A DNA stretch of 64,000 nucleotides. Source: Bdellovibrionales bacterium (lineage in GTDB: Bacteria > Bdellovibrionota > Bdellovibrionia > Bdellovibrionales > Bdellovibrionaceae). Under the pieces are notes generated by a model that saw only the letters and a list, made by a program, of their open reading frames with translations, was not told the DNA's origin and did not search any database. Made by a program: the position numbers and the translations under genes. Where the stretch lies: the NCBI GenBank assembly GCA_018266295.1, contig JAFEAQ010000004.1, positions 620,001-684,000 of the forward strand, given 5' to 3'. Shown here piece after piece: positions 49,330 through 58,113 of the stretch (position 1 is the stretch's first letter; each line of letters opens with the position of its first letter).

Positions 49330-51351
49330 CTAAGCATGGGCTTCCGGTGGTCTTTCGATGGCATCCTTAAACCCCGCCGCTACATGGGAGCTATCGCAAA
49401 TTGGTTTTGATTTTGAATTTCCACAGCGGCACAGGCGAACACTCTCGCAGCGAAGAACGACCCGGCCTGTACCACTGCAAAGTTCAAGGTTGCCAGAGAT
49501 CGAAAGGGGGCCGTTGTTCGTTCGCTGTACTGACAAAGTGCCGCCGCGGGTTTTAAGCTCCGTGTTGTCGATGGTGTCGGGCTCGCCACCGGCTTTGAAT
49601 CCAGCAGCAATATGGGAACTATCGCAGAAAGGTTTGTTGTTGGATTTTCCGCAGCGACAAAGGGTTGCGCGATAGCCGACCCTTTGTCCATCAACTTGTA
49701 AATCTGCGAGAAACGCATAAGGCCCATTTTCACGAAGGCGCATCACATTGACGGCGGGAGCTTCTTCGTTGTGCAGATTCGGGCTTTTGCTTTTGTATAA
49801 AAGGGCGCCAGAAGGGCACTGCCGAATGACGGCCGCGAGTTCTTCAGGATAAGCATTCTCAGGATAGATCCATTTGCCGGGGGTGTTTGCCAGAAACACG
49901 CCAGGAAGTTGCGTGACACAATGACGGGCATGCATGCATTTCTTAGTTTCAAACGAAACCGCGATGGTGCCAGACTCCGCCGTTTCCACGGGGGCCGCAC
50001 TGCTTGACTGGGCGACTTCGGCTAAGGAACTCGCGGCACTGGATGAAGTTTTACTGTGCCCCGCGCCGTTACCAGCAAGGCGTTGGGCGCGGATCATGAC
50101 TTCGCGAATCTGTGACTCTGCGACCTTTAGCTGTTCAAGACAGGCGTGGATATTTTTATTATCTTTCTCGCGGCTCGTTAGCTCATCCACGAGTTTTTTA
50201 AAGACATCTTCAAACTGCGAAAGGCGTTCATTGATAATCACGAGCTCTCCTTTTGAGGAGAGGGCTGACATAAACCGGTTCATAGCAAAGCTCATTCCGG
50301 CATTGACTCCCGGGCAGCTCGCAGACGCCGGCATGTGAGTGAGCGTTTCGCCGATAATTCCCATCGTATGCATCACTGTGAACGCGATTTCAATGAGCTC
50401 TTTCTTTTCAGCACTTGGGCGATTCTCGATCGTATAGACTTGAACAAGAGACTTCAGCATAAACATGTAAAGCGCATTAGAAAGGTCGATGTACTGTGCG
50501 GCCAGCGGTTCATCGACGAGCACGCGGTGTTCTTTATCTAAAGGCACGCGCATCACCGGATTCCTTGCAACCGGACGAGAAGGGTCAAACTTTGGATTCT
50601 TTTTCAGAAGCTCTTCGTATTCTTTTTTGACTCCCATGAAACGGGCAAAGTGAGAGCCCTCTTCCTGAAGAGCGCCCTCGCCTTGGGTGATGATCGTGTC
50701 CAGAGCTTTAAAGGCTGTTTCTTTGTCTTTAATGATCATCAAGCCTGGTAATGGAGAATCTAAGGGGCCGATTTGTTGAGCGGGGCTTCCGCAGAAGAGA
50801 TCTTTTTCTCCGACCGTCTCGCACAAATAAGCAATGGAATCCCGCAAGGCCTGATAGAGGTCTCCGACCGTATCGTAGTCACCATGATAGGGCATCAATT
50901 TTCCCGGTTGAGAAGTGCGGCTGTAGTGAACTTCGGAGTTAAAGCTCTTTCCATCTTGCAGTTCGATGGCGCGCGGACGCTCCAAGAAGATGAAATGATC
51001 CAAGGTGTTCATGTCAAACTTCGCAAGCTCAACAACGATGCCTTCGGGATACATCCCTGGAAAGGCGGGAAAGTTCGGACGCGAGAAGTGAGGCGTACAA
51101 CCGATGGCCACGAACAAGTTTGAAACCAGTGCCAAATGAGTCATCTCTTCAAGGCACACGCCAAGAATCACGCGACGCCAGCGCTCGATGGCTTCGAGCT
51201 CTTCGGGACTGACTCCTTCGGCGATAGTTCTTTTAAGGCCAAACATCGCATACAGATAAAGACACATGAAATTGTGTTCTAGCTCGGCGGCCTCGGCCAA
51301 AGTTGAAAAGAGTTGCACTCTCGACTCGATGACGATGTTTGCATTGGCCAT
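49330..51351 (-). CDS. Ferritin-like + Fer4 + double CDGSH iron protein
   Basis: 673 residues in three parts. Residues 1-400 are a ferritin-like helical domain of the VioB/'iminophenyl-pyruvate dimer synthase' type ('AAELEHNFMCLYLYAMFG', 'CLEEMTHLALVSNLF' with ExxH). A Ser/Ala-rich linker follows. Residues about 465-530 form a Fer4_19-type mono-cluster domain ('KKCMHARHCVTQLPGVF', 'AVIRQCPSGALLY'). Residues about 560-585 and 638-663 are two CDGSH zinc-finger-like [2Fe-2S] sites ('LCRCGKSNNKPFCDSSH', 'LCRCGNSKSKPICDSSH'), each with three Cys and one His. The whole could be an iron-dependent oxidase with its own electron supply. Monocistronic. Confidence 0.83.
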   Translation of the reverse strand: MANANIVIESRVQLFSTLAEAAELEHNFMCLYLYAMFGLKRTIAEGVSPEELEAIERWRRVILGVCLEEMTHLALVSNLFVAIGCTPHFSRPNFPAFPGMYPEGIVVELAKFDMNTLDHFIFLERPRAIELQDGKSFNSEVHYSRTSQPGKLMPYHGDYDTVGDLYQALRDSIAYLCETVGEKDLFCGSPAQQIGPLDSPLPGLMIIKDKETAFKALDTIITQGEGALQEEGSHFARFMGVKKEYEELLKKNPKFDPSRPVARNPVMRVPLDKEHRVLVDEPLAAQYIDLSNALYMFMLKSLVQVYTIENRPSAEKKELIEIAFTVMHTMGIIGETLTHMPASASCPGVNAGMSFAMNRFMSALSSKGELVIINERLSQFEDVFKKLVDELTSREKDNKNIHACLEQLKVAESQIREVMIRAQRLAGNGAGHSKTSSSAASSLAEVAQSSSAAPVETAESGTIAVSFETKKCMHARHCVTQLPGVFLANTPGKWIYPENAYPEELAAVIRQCPSGALLYKSKSPNLHNEEAPAVNVMRLRENGPYAFLADLQVDGQRVGYRATLCRCGKSNNKPFCDSSHIAAGFKAGGEPDTIDNTELKTRGGTLSVQRTNNGPLSISGNLELCSGTGRVVLRCESVRLCRCGNSKSKPICDSSHVAAGFKDAIERPPEAHA

Positions 51352-51466
51352 AAAAATTCCTTTTCAGCGAGGATAACAAGGAGCTTGCGTTTTTCAACAT
51401 GCTAAAAAGCAGCTAGGCAGTGGTGATAGAAGCTCATACCATTTAACTCCACCACGGAGAAAACCT

Positions 51467-52015
51467 ATGGCACACAATAAGCTGCACACGGCTGTTTCAG
51501 GTCAGGATCATATTCAAGGAAATGAGAAAGCGAGTATTACTCTTTTGGAGTATGGAGATTACCAGTGTCCGTTCTGTGGAATGGCATATCCGGTTGTTAA
51601 GAGGTTGCAGCGCCATTTTGGCAAGGACCTGCGTTTTAGTTTTAGGAATTTTCCACTCATCCAATCACACCAGCATGCGCTGTTAGCCGCCGCTGCGGCG
51701 GAGGCCGCGGGCAATCAAGGCCGCTTCTGGGAAATGCACGATATGCTGTATGAAAATCAAGATCGTTTGACGGCCCAGGATCTCGCTCACTATGCGACGA
51801 GTTTACAGCTGGACCTTAGAAAATTTGATGAAGACATCAAAAGCGAAGCGATCTTAAATCGGGTGCGGGCTGATTACATGAGTGGAGAAATGAGTGGCGT
51901 CGAAGGTACTCCGACCTTTTTTATCAATGACGTGAAGTACGTCGGACCATCTCAATTTGACGAAATGAAGCGCTTTATCGAAGGCATTATTGATCAGCCG
52001 TCGTTGATTGTTTAA
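51467..52015 (+). CDS. DsbA-family thioredoxin-like protein
   Basis: 182 residues. Thioredoxin fold with active site 'GDYQCPFCGMAYPVVKRLQ' (CPFC) and cis-Pro 'GVEGTPTFFIND'. The sequence 'LRFSFRNFPLIQSHQHALLAAAAAEAAG' is typical of DsbA-like sequences fused to NhaA in other bacteria. There is no signal peptide, so it may be cytoplasmic. AAAACC with weak ribosome site. Divergent from the iron protein. Confidence 0.86.
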   Translation: MAHNKLHTAVSGQDHIQGNEKASITLLEYGDYQCPFCGMAYPVVKRLQRHFGKDLRFSFRNFPLIQSHQHALLAAAAAEAAGNQGRFWEMHDMLYENQDRLTAQDLAHYATSLQLDLRKFDEDIKSEAILNRVRADYMSGEMSGVEGTPTFFINDVKYVGPSQFDEMKRFIEGIIDQPSLIV

Positions 52016-52121
52016 CAGAGCTCTGAGCAAAGCAAATTGATTGCTCGACCCTGACCTTTTGCAGACTTTCCTTGCCGAATTCCACATTTTAAGCTGGGAT
52101 ATGTAAAAGGGGACTACAATT

Positions 52122-52523
52122 ATGAAAGCAAAATTACCACTCATTGCACGTATCATCTTTGGCTTTATCTTTTTCGCTTCCGGTTTGATGGGGTTGATCA
52201 TGACCATCAAGGGGACACCTCCGCCAGAAGGTCTTCCTGAGAAGCTCGTTGCCTTTAATACGGGGTTGGCTGCAACCGGCTACTTTATGTATTTGCTAAA
52301 AATCACTGAGACTGTTTGCGGGTTGTTAATTTTAACCGGAAACTTTGTGCCGCTTGCGCTCGTTGTTATTGCGCCGGTGACTTTGAACATTTTTATGGTT
52401 CATGCGTTTATGGCTCCAAGCGGATTGCCACTCGCGCTCATCTTGGGCTTGTTACAGATCTATTTGGCGTTCTTTGCTCCGCCGTACGCTCCTGTGATTA
52501 AACAACTCTTCCGTCGTAAATAA
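52122..52523 (+). CDS. DoxX-like membrane protein
   Basis: 133 residues, four hydrophobic helices: 'IARIIFGFIFFASGLMGLI', 'NTGLAATGYFMYLLKI', 'ETVCGLLILTGNFVPLALVVIAPVTLNIFMVH' and 'ALILGLLQIYLAFFAPPYAPV'. This matches the DoxX-like family and is distinct from the DoxX gene at 15871-16296. It is followed after 32 bases by a DUF502 gene. Function unknown. Confidence 0.72.
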   Translation: MKAKLPLIARIIFGFIFFASGLMGLIMTIKGTPPPEGLPEKLVAFNTGLAATGYFMYLLKITETVCGLLILTGNFVPLALVVIAPVTLNIFMVHAFMAPSGLPLALILGLLQIYLAFFAPPYAPVIKQLFRRK

Positions 52524-52555
52524 GTATTATATCATTTCATGGGAGGGCTCCTCTC

Positions 52556-53203
52556 ATGAAACGATTAAAAGAAGTTATTAAATCCAGCTTTCTGGCTGGG
52601 ATTGGCGTGATCCTTCCTCTGGTATTAATGGTTTTTCTTTTAGAGAAACTTACAACCATGACCGGAAAGATCACGTCGCCACTTGCAGAGTCTATTTTCC
52701 CACAACATTTTTATCTACGAAACTTTGCCGCTGAGTTTGTGACTTTTCTGTTGCTGCTGTTTTTCGCATTTCTCTTGGGAGTTGTGGCAAATACCCGGTT
52801 TGGCCTATGGTTCGGTGACTGGGTTGAATCACGCACGCTGATGCACTTACCGATCTATCGCACGCTCAAAGAATTTTCTAAAAGGCTTGTTCCGAAAGAG
52901 AATAATGTTTTATTTGAGCCTGCTCTTCTTACCAGGAAAGATGAGATGCCGACGTTGGTTTTTATTGTGGAGCATTTGCCGCACGGACAGGTGGTGATTT
53001 TTACTCCTTCGGCTCCGGCGGCTTTCACAGGGAGTATTCAGATCGACTTAAGGACGGATGTTGAAGTTCTGCATGTTCCCGTGATGGACGTCATCAAAGC
53101 TTATTCGTATTGGGGAGTGGGAACCGCGAAGATATTGGAAAAGAGCATGTATTTCCATCGCCCCTTACCCAGTAATCTTCGCGAGCGGTCGTTTGATAGA
53201 TAA
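52556..53203 (+). CDS. DUF502-family membrane protein
   Basis: 215 residues: two transmembrane helices (about 12-30 and 58-80), then a conserved cytoplasmic domain with 'LPIYRTLKEFSKRLVPKENNVLF', 'VFIVEHLPHGQVVIFTPSAP' and 'VPVMDVIKAYSYWGVG', the DUF502 signature. GGAGGG precedes the ATG. The function of DUF502 is unknown; plant homologues (COV1) affect vascular patterning. Convergent with the small proline/alanine-rich membrane protein. Confidence 0.85.
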   Translation: MKRLKEVIKSSFLAGIGVILPLVLMVFLLEKLTTMTGKITSPLAESIFPQHFYLRNFAAEFVTFLLLLFFAFLLGVVANTRFGLWFGDWVESRTLMHLPIYRTLKEFSKRLVPKENNVLFEPALLTRKDEMPTLVFIVEHLPHGQVVIFTPSAPAAFTGSIQIDLRTDVEVLHVPVMDVIKAYSYWGVGTAKILEKSMYFHRPLPSNLRERSFDR

Positions 53204-53224
53204 ACGCGACCGTCCCTATTCTGA

Positions 53225-53524
53225 TTACTGATTCGGCTGTTGTTGTGGTTCTGCAGGTTTTGCTTGGGGTGCAGGAACCTCGTTAGATTGCGGAGCTGCC
53301 ACGGCACCAGAACGGTCGCCTGGCACCTGTGATCCAACATCAGGGGCTGTTGCGCCTGGACGATTGGATTCATACGGATTGAGCTTTTCGTGGCTGCTCG
53401 CCATAAAATAAACGACAACAGCTGCTGCGACGGCAAAGAAAAGTGCAAGATAAAGAATTCCTGCAACACTTCGTTCTTTTTTCGGACTATGCCCGGTACC
53501 GGTTGTTTCACTCACGGATGCCAT
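53225..53524 (-). CDS. Single-pass membrane protein with Pro/Gln-rich tail
   Basis: About 99 residues from the ATG at 53524 (GGAGTG upstream). One transmembrane helix (about residues 20-42) is followed by a tail rich in Pro, Ala and Gln, probably periplasmic and disordered. No family recognised. Convergent with DUF502. Confidence 0.65.
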   Translation of the reverse strand: MASVSETTGTGHSPKKERSVAGILYLALFFAVAAAVVVYFMASSHEKLNPYESNRPGATAPDVGSQVPGDRSGAVAAPQSNEVPAPQAKPAEPQQQPNQ

Positions 53525-53644
53525 AAACACTCCTTTTCAAAGGTTATCTATAGCTGCCTATTATAACCGGTCCGCCACCCATCATTTATGAAGATCTCCC
53601 GAAATACCTTCGCTTTTTCTTCAAGTGCCAGGTCCTGTTTCTTG

Positions 53645-54283
53645 TTACAGGATGTCAGAATCTCCGAGGATCGGACTATTATCTATGCGATTTTTTTTCG
53701 AAGTAAAAAACTGACGTTTTAAACCAAATCTAAAAGCTTCAATTTTTTCTGGGTTTGGAGCTGTGTTGAGCCAATTTAGTGTTCCAATTTGATCAAATGC
53801 CAATGTGGTATCTTCGCAAACAGGAATGAGTAGTTTAGATAATTTTAATTTTCCATGAAGAGTGCTGTATGGGTAAGCCTCAACTCTTTCACATATGCCC
53901 GCGCTTACGGGATTGCGATAGTTATACTTATACGCATTCAAGAAATAGTTTGGATGTTGCAAAATGCATTTGTAGTGGCGTCCGGCGAAAGTCTCGTTGA
54001 TTCTATTGCCCGCACGAGTCAGTTTACGGCTTGTTCGTGTCATAAACTGATGCATGCACTGACTGATATTCGCATCTGGAGTAGAGGCTATCAGATGATA
54101 GTGATTACTCATTAAAACAAAACTATGAATACGTAAGTTGTGTTCATGAGAGGTTCTGGTCAACTCCTGGCAGAATATTTCCCAGGCGGTCGGCATAGGC
54201 AGGTTGAACCATTCCCGATTAATACAACGGGCGCTGATATTGTACGGAAACTCTGACTGAAGAATTGCTTTGGCTCTAGGCAT
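53645..54283 (-). CDS. REP-associated tyrosine transposase (RAYT, Y1_Tnp)
   Basis: 212 residues of the IS200/IS605-like Y1 transposase family. The metal-binding HUH motif is 'MSNHYHLI', and the catalytic Tyr is probably in 'NAYKYNYRNPVSAG'. Other family features: 'FAGRHYKCILQHPNYFLNAYKY' and 'YPYSTLHG'. RAYTs act on single-stranded REP hairpins. The gene is flanked by 17-bp inverted repeats and a hairpin, so it may still be mobile or have acted on those sequences. A full frame without stops supports a functional gene. Confidence 0.85.
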   Translation of the reverse strand: MPRAKAILQSEFPYNISARCINREWFNLPMPTAWEIFCQELTRTSHEHNLRIHSFVLMSNHYHLIASTPDANISQCMHQFMTRTSRKLTRAGNRINETFAGRHYKCILQHPNYFLNAYKYNYRNPVSAGICERVEAYPYSTLHGKLKLSKLLIPVCEDTTLAFDQIGTLNWLNTAPNPEKIEAFRFGLKRQFFTSKKNRIDNSPILGDSDIL

Positions 54284-54285
54284 GT

Positions 54286-54333
54286 CCAGGATAACTGCAA
54301 GCCTCGAGCCTGCCTCGGGTGCGGTTATCCTGG
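54286..54333. repeat. REP-like hairpin upstream of the RAYT gene
   Basis: CCAGGATAAC (54286-54295) and GTTATCCTGG (54324-54333) form a perfect 10-bp stem around a GC-rich 28-base interior with further pairing potential (GCCTCG / CTCGGG). It begins two bases before the RAYT start codon, consistent with a REP sequence recognised by this transposase family. Other copies were not found in the window. Confidence 0.6.
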
Positions 54334-54373
54334 CTTTGATGTGGCGGCGCGTCCGGAAAGAGGACCTGGCACC

Positions 54374-55630
54374 TTAAAAGACGGATTTAAGGTATTCAGC
54401 AAAGGCTGGGAAGTTCATGGCGCCGCAGTGTCCGCCGAATGGGAAGATCACCGCGCGGTCGCCAAACTTGCTGCGGATCCAATCGATGTCACCAGACTTT
54501 AAGATAAAGTCGTCAGCCGTGTGAACAATGAAAAGGTTCTTGTGAGTTTGTACGTACTCACCGAATTGGTAGAAGCTGGATTCTTTATTCATCTTATCGA
54601 TGCTGTAGCCAGAGCCTTTTTGTTTTTTCACCTGCGGATAAAGGAACTGACTCATGTACTGTTTAAATGAGAACTGGCGAGCTTCATCGTAGCGAGCGTT
54701 GCGATGATAGCGAGTCACCGGCATCTTCAGAATTTTCAAATCGTGAATCTGCTGGCTCGCGAAGATCACATCGCGCAGACTGTCGCGGAAGCTGCCGCCG
54801 ATAAGATAAGCAAGATCCTTGCTGTCAAAGCCCAGTTCGCCAAAGGCTTGCTGTAAAAGATTTGGATCGGTGAAGTCAGCGTGTGCGCTCAGGTACTTGC
54901 CGCCAACGTCAATCACGCGGTTAAAAACGAATAGCTTGCGATTGTCACTGAGTGTGTTGCCGATATTATAGAGGTTATCCAGCGAGTTCACGGCTTGCAT
55001 CAGATCCATTGGTGGATCGATCATCAAAACGCGCTCAAAGTTGAAAGCTTTTTCTGTTTGATCCAAGCGATGCATAAAGACCGCCTGCAAAGCACCGAGT
55101 GAGTAGCCCACGAGTGAGTAAGAGCGCGGCTGGATTTTCTTCTCAGTTTGAAGTTTCGAGTTCACAGCGCGAAGAGCTTTATAAAGATCTTGCGAATCAG
55201 CCGGCGTAAATCCTGGAAGGCCCGTTTTACTTGCCGAAAGTGCGAATCTCCAAGAGAAACCGTCGTCAACAGTCACAGTTTGATAGCCGAGGTCATAGAG
55301 CTGCTCTGCTAAAAATAGAGCGCCCGCAGATTCAGCCACGCCACCGGTTCCAGGAACAATGAAAACGAGCGGTGCTGTGGCATCTTTCTGAACTCGGTAC
55401 GTGAATTTCAAATCAGAGTCTTTTTCAAAGAGGAACGTCTGACGTCGTTCAGGTATTAAGCTGATCGTTGCACGTTTTGAGCGATCGTCTTTAGGGGATG
55501 CGAGTGTTTGAGTGACAGTCATTGCAAGGGGATTTGCAAGAACAGCGTTAGGTTGTAAAACCGCCGGGGTGGCAGAGGCAAAGAGAGGAAAGAACATGCT
55601 AGAGACAGTGACAAGAGCAAGTAAGCGCAT
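54374..55630 (-). CDS. Secreted alpha/beta hydrolase
   Basis: 418 residues with a Sec signal peptide ('PLFASATPA', about residue 22). The hydrolase fold has 'VFIVPGTGGVAESAGAL' as oxyanion loop, the nucleophile elbow 'LVGYSLGALQAVF' (GYSLG, Ser), an acid in 'VHTADDFIL' and the His in 'FGGHCGAMNF'. A complete triad is therefore visible. It is a probable extracellular or periplasmic esterase or lipase. The RAYT right repeat abuts its stop codon. Confidence 0.82.
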   Translation of the reverse strand: MRLLALVTVSSMFFPLFASATPAVLQPNAVLANPLAMTVTQTLASPKDDRSKRATISLIPERRQTFLFEKDSDLKFTYRVQKDATAPLVFIVPGTGGVAESAGALFLAEQLYDLGYQTVTVDDGFSWRFALSASKTGLPGFTPADSQDLYKALRAVNSKLQTEKKIQPRSYSLVGYSLGALQAVFMHRLDQTEKAFNFERVLMIDPPMDLMQAVNSLDNLYNIGNTLSDNRKLFVFNRVIDVGGKYLSAHADFTDPNLLQQAFGELGFDSKDLAYLIGGSFRDSLRDVIFASQQIHDLKILKMPVTRYHRNARYDEARQFSFKQYMSQFLYPQVKKQKGSGYSIDKMNKESSFYQFGEYVQTHKNLFIVHTADDFILKSGDIDWIRSKFGDRAVIFPFGGHCGAMNFPAFAEYLKSVF

Positions 55631-55801
55631 GGGAACTCCGATTCGAATAATGTGCGAGTTTTAGTCCCATTTTAGAGAGTTCGCAAGAGGCAGCCTGCAG
55701 ACTAAGTAGTCCTTACAAGCGGAAGTTCCAGAGTGGGTATTGCAGACCACAAACGAGCGCTTACACTAGCGAGGTTTCCCTCACGATCGTCAGGCCCATC
55801 T

Positions 55802-56638
55802 TTACCAAAGCTTGAGGTCACCTAGGATTTTCTTGGTGGTCTCTTTCGCGCGGAGGCCTCCGTAGGATTTGCTTTTGGTGGGCTTAAGGTCGCGGAAGTT
55901 CGTAACGACGATATATTCGAGGCCATCCTTTTCAAGGTGGGCGACAAACCAGCCAAGTGCGAGCTTGTGGCTCTTGTCATAGAAGCTCGAACCGGTCTTT
56001 CCGTTTAGCTTAAAACCATCAGGCGAGGTTTCCAGGTAAGTAATATCCTGAGTAAGCTTCATCGAGCGGGGAGAAGCCGAAAGGCTGTTCGTCCACAGTT
56101 TCTTCATAAAGTCGACTTGCTCATAAGCTGTGATCTTTAAAGCCGGGCCTTTGGCGTTCGGGGCCACCAGCCAGGCCTGGGTGATACCGGCTTTGAGGTC
56201 CTTGTTTCCATAGTTGAAGCTATTGAGATAAGCTTGAAGTTTTTCCTCGCCGATCTTTGGGGTCAGCCTTTGCGAGAACCAAACGATGGAGTCCCTCATC
56301 CAGCTCTTGGCATCCTGATCATGATTGGCTTCGGGGCGGACGTCTTTTTTACCATCCCATTTCAGCACTTCGGTTTCGTCTTTCAGGGCGCCGGAGTCGA
56401 AGGCCATTACCGCCAGTGGTACCTTGAACGTTGAAGCTGCCGGATAGTCCACACGACAGTTTTCCTCGCCGATGACTTTCTCAAAGGTGTTGGTTTTCAT
56501 ATTATAAAGCAGAAAACACCCGGCGGCGTTTTCGAAGTAGTCTTTGGCATCAAGAGTTTTCGGTTTTAGTGGAGCTGCGAAAGCAAAGCCGACAAAAAGA
56601 GACATCACTGCGAGACATTTGACCAAACTTGTTTTCAT
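55802..56638 (-). CDS. Class D (OXA-type) beta-lactamase
   Basis: About 278 residues from the ATG at 56638 (AAAGGA site). Sec signal peptide ('FAFAAP'). The serine penicilloyl enzyme motifs are in order: 'PASTFKVPLA' (STFK), 'DSIVWFSQRL' (SxV), 'NSFNYGNKD' (YGN) and 'GKTGSSFYD' (KTG). The Tyr-Gly-Asn motif and Lys in STFK are specific for class D. It probably hydrolyses beta-lactams in the periplasm; environmental predators often carry such enzymes. Substrate range cannot be read. Confidence 0.92.
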   Translation of the reverse strand: MKTSLVKCLAVMSLFVGFAFAAPLKPKTLDAKDYFENAAGCFLLYNMKTNTFEKVIGEENCRVDYPAASTFKVPLAVMAFDSGALKDETEVLKWDGKKDVRPEANHDQDAKSWMRDSIVWFSQRLTPKIGEEKLQAYLNSFNYGNKDLKAGITQAWLVAPNAKGPALKITAYEQVDFMKKLWTNSLSASPRSMKLTQDITYLETSPDGFKLNGKTGSSFYDKSHKLALGWFVAHLEKDGLEYIVVTNFRDLKPTKSKSYGGLRAKETTKKILGDLKLW

Positions 56639-56798
56639 AGATCCTTTCCTAATCTTTCTTATAACATATTGAGCATGCACAAAGACATGCGATGGTTTCA
56701 AGTGACGATTCTAATTCTAGTCCTTTTAGTCCTGGCATGACCAAGCCTAACCCATTGAAGTCGCTAGCTTTCTGTCCTTCAAAAAACCTTACTTGCAA

Positions 56799-56824
56799 AA
56801 TATTACACCTTATGGTGTAATATT
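56799..56824. promoter_or_regulatory. Perfect 26-bp palindrome, probable ArsR operator
   Basis: AATATTACACC-TTAT-GGTGTAATATT, two perfect 11-bp arms around a 4-base centre, ending four bases before the ArsR start codon. Binding would block the ribosome site and transcription, giving autorepression of the ArsR-AHSA1 operon. Confidence 0.78.
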
Positions 56825-56827
56825 AAT

Positions 56828-57163
56828 ATGGACCAGTTATCAGATGTACTGACTGCTATTTCTCATCCCACGCGAAGAGCGATCCTTGATCAGCTTTCGA
56901 ATGGGCCTGCACGCTTTCTCGACATTGCAGAGCCTTACGATACGGCTCTGAACTCGGTGACGAAGCATTTAAAACTCCTCGAGCGGGCGGGACTGATTGA
57001 GCGCGAAAAGCAAGGGCGCGAAGTGATGATCTCGCTCCGGGCTGAACCGCTCAAGCAAGTGGCGGGCTGGGTGCATGAGTACGAGCGGTTCTGGAATAAG
57101 AAACTTGATCAGTTTGAACAGCATTTTAAAGATAAGAAAGCAAAGAAGGAGAAGAAGAAATGA
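56828..57163 (+). CDS. ArsR-family transcriptional regulator
   Basis: 111 residues: winged helix 'LTAISHPTRRAILDQLSNGPARFLDIAEPYDTALNSVTKHLKLLERAGLI', then a Lys-rich C-terminal tail. No Cys, so it is not a metal sensor of the ArsR/SmtB type but of the group that pairs with AHSA1/SRPBCC proteins. It lies directly after the palindrome and overlaps the first AHSA1 gene (ATGA). Confidence 0.88.
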   Translation: MDQLSDVLTAISHPTRRAILDQLSNGPARFLDIAEPYDTALNSVTKHLKLLERAGLIEREKQGREVMISLRAEPLKQVAGWVHEYERFWNKKLDQFEQHFKDKKAKKEKKK

Positions 57164-57591
57164 AAAATGCAAAGACCATGGCATTGAGCTTTGAACGCAC
57201 CATCGCGGCCTCTCCCAATGAAGTTTATGACGGCTGGCTCAATCCAAAAGTTCCGGGCACTCCTTGGCACGAATACGACGATTTGATTCTCAATGTGAAA
57301 AAGAACGGCCTGTATTACTGGCTTACCAACGGCAATGTTCACTATGGCCGCTTTCTCGAACTCAAACGCGGTAAAAAAATCAGACTCACATGGATGTCAC
57401 GATATACTCTCGGCGAAGAATCCACAGTGACTTTGACATTTAAAAAAGTGAGCGAGGGCACGCTGATGACGCTCACACACTCTGATCTGCCAAAAGACGA
57501 GAAGGCAAAGGCGCACGAAGGCGGCTGGAACTACTTCATGGATCGCATTGTTGAGCACTATGCAAAAAAGAATTTACGTCGGAAAAATTAG
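57160..57591 (+). CDS. SRPBCC/AHSA1-domain protein, copy 1
   Basis: 143 residues of the AHSA1 family: 'FERTIAASPNEVYDGWLNP', 'GRFLELKRGKKIRLTWM' and the tail 'HEGGWNYFMDRIVEHYAKK'. The helix-grip cavity should bind a small hydrophobic ligand. Paired with an ArsR regulator, an arrangement common in bacteria and probably ligand-responsive. The next gene (57607) is a paralogue, and a remnant of a third copy lies at 61512-61577. Confidence 0.86.
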   Translation: MKNAKTMALSFERTIAASPNEVYDGWLNPKVPGTPWHEYDDLILNVKKNGLYYWLTNGNVHYGRFLELKRGKKIRLTWMSRYTLGEESTVTLTFKKVSEGTLMTLTHSDLPKDEKAKAHEGGWNYFMDRIVEHYAKKNLRRKN

Positions 57592-57606
57592 AGAGGGGTA
57601 AAAATC

Positions 57607-58017
57607 ATGAGCACTTCGAAACTAGACTTCAAGTTTGAAAGAGTCATTCCTGCTTCGCCCGAGGAAGTCTTTGATGCTTGGTTAAATCCAGAGACACCGG
57701 GGACTCCTTGGAACGAGAGCGATAAGTTAATACTCAACCCTCAATTGGATGGACTCTGGTATTGGAATTTCAAAGGCAAATCCTTATATGGCCGCTTTGT
57801 TGAGCTACACAGGCCGATGCGAATGCAATATACATGGGTTTCACCGAACACTTTAGGATTAGAATCCATCGTAACCCTGACCTTCCAAAGAAGAGGCGAG
57901 GATACACTGATGACTTTAGTGCATTCGGATCTTCCTGATCATGAACTTGCAAAGGGGCATGAGAACGGATGGGGCTATTTCTTGGATAGATTTCCGGCTC
58001 AGTTTGCCAAGAGGTAA
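57607..58017 (+). CDS. SRPBCC/AHSA1-domain protein, copy 2
   Basis: 136 residues, clear paralogue of the preceding gene ('FERVIPASPEEVFDAWLNPETPGTPWNE', 'YGRFVELHRPMRMQYTWV', 'HENGWGYFLDRF'). GAGGGG lies nine bases before the ATG. Third gene of the ArsR operon. The two copies may form a heterodimer or recognise different ligands. Function unknown. Confidence 0.86.
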   Translation: MSTSKLDFKFERVIPASPEEVFDAWLNPETPGTPWNESDKLILNPQLDGLWYWNFKGKSLYGRFVELHRPMRMQYTWVSPNTLGLESIVTLTFQRRGEDTLMTLVHSDLPDHELAKGHENGWGYFLDRFPAQFAKR

Positions 58018-58113
58018 ATTCATCAGCATTGAAATCAAACAAAAGCCAAAGCGGTTGCCGAATCCCTCTTTGGCATAAACTATATAGTTAGTTCGACGTC
58101 AAATAATACGAAT

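Larger units (their letters stand above)
53625..54372. mobile_element. RAYT element bounded by 17-bp inverted repeats
   Basis: Left end GTGCCAGGTCCTGTTTC (53625-53641) is the reverse complement of the right end 54356-54372 with one mismatch. The roughly 750-bp unit contains one Y1 transposase gene and, near its right end, an imperfect REP-like hairpin (54286-54333). The right repeat lies directly against the stop codon of the secreted hydrolase at 54374, so the element inserted or was trimmed there without breaking that gene. No target duplication seen. Confidence 0.72.
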
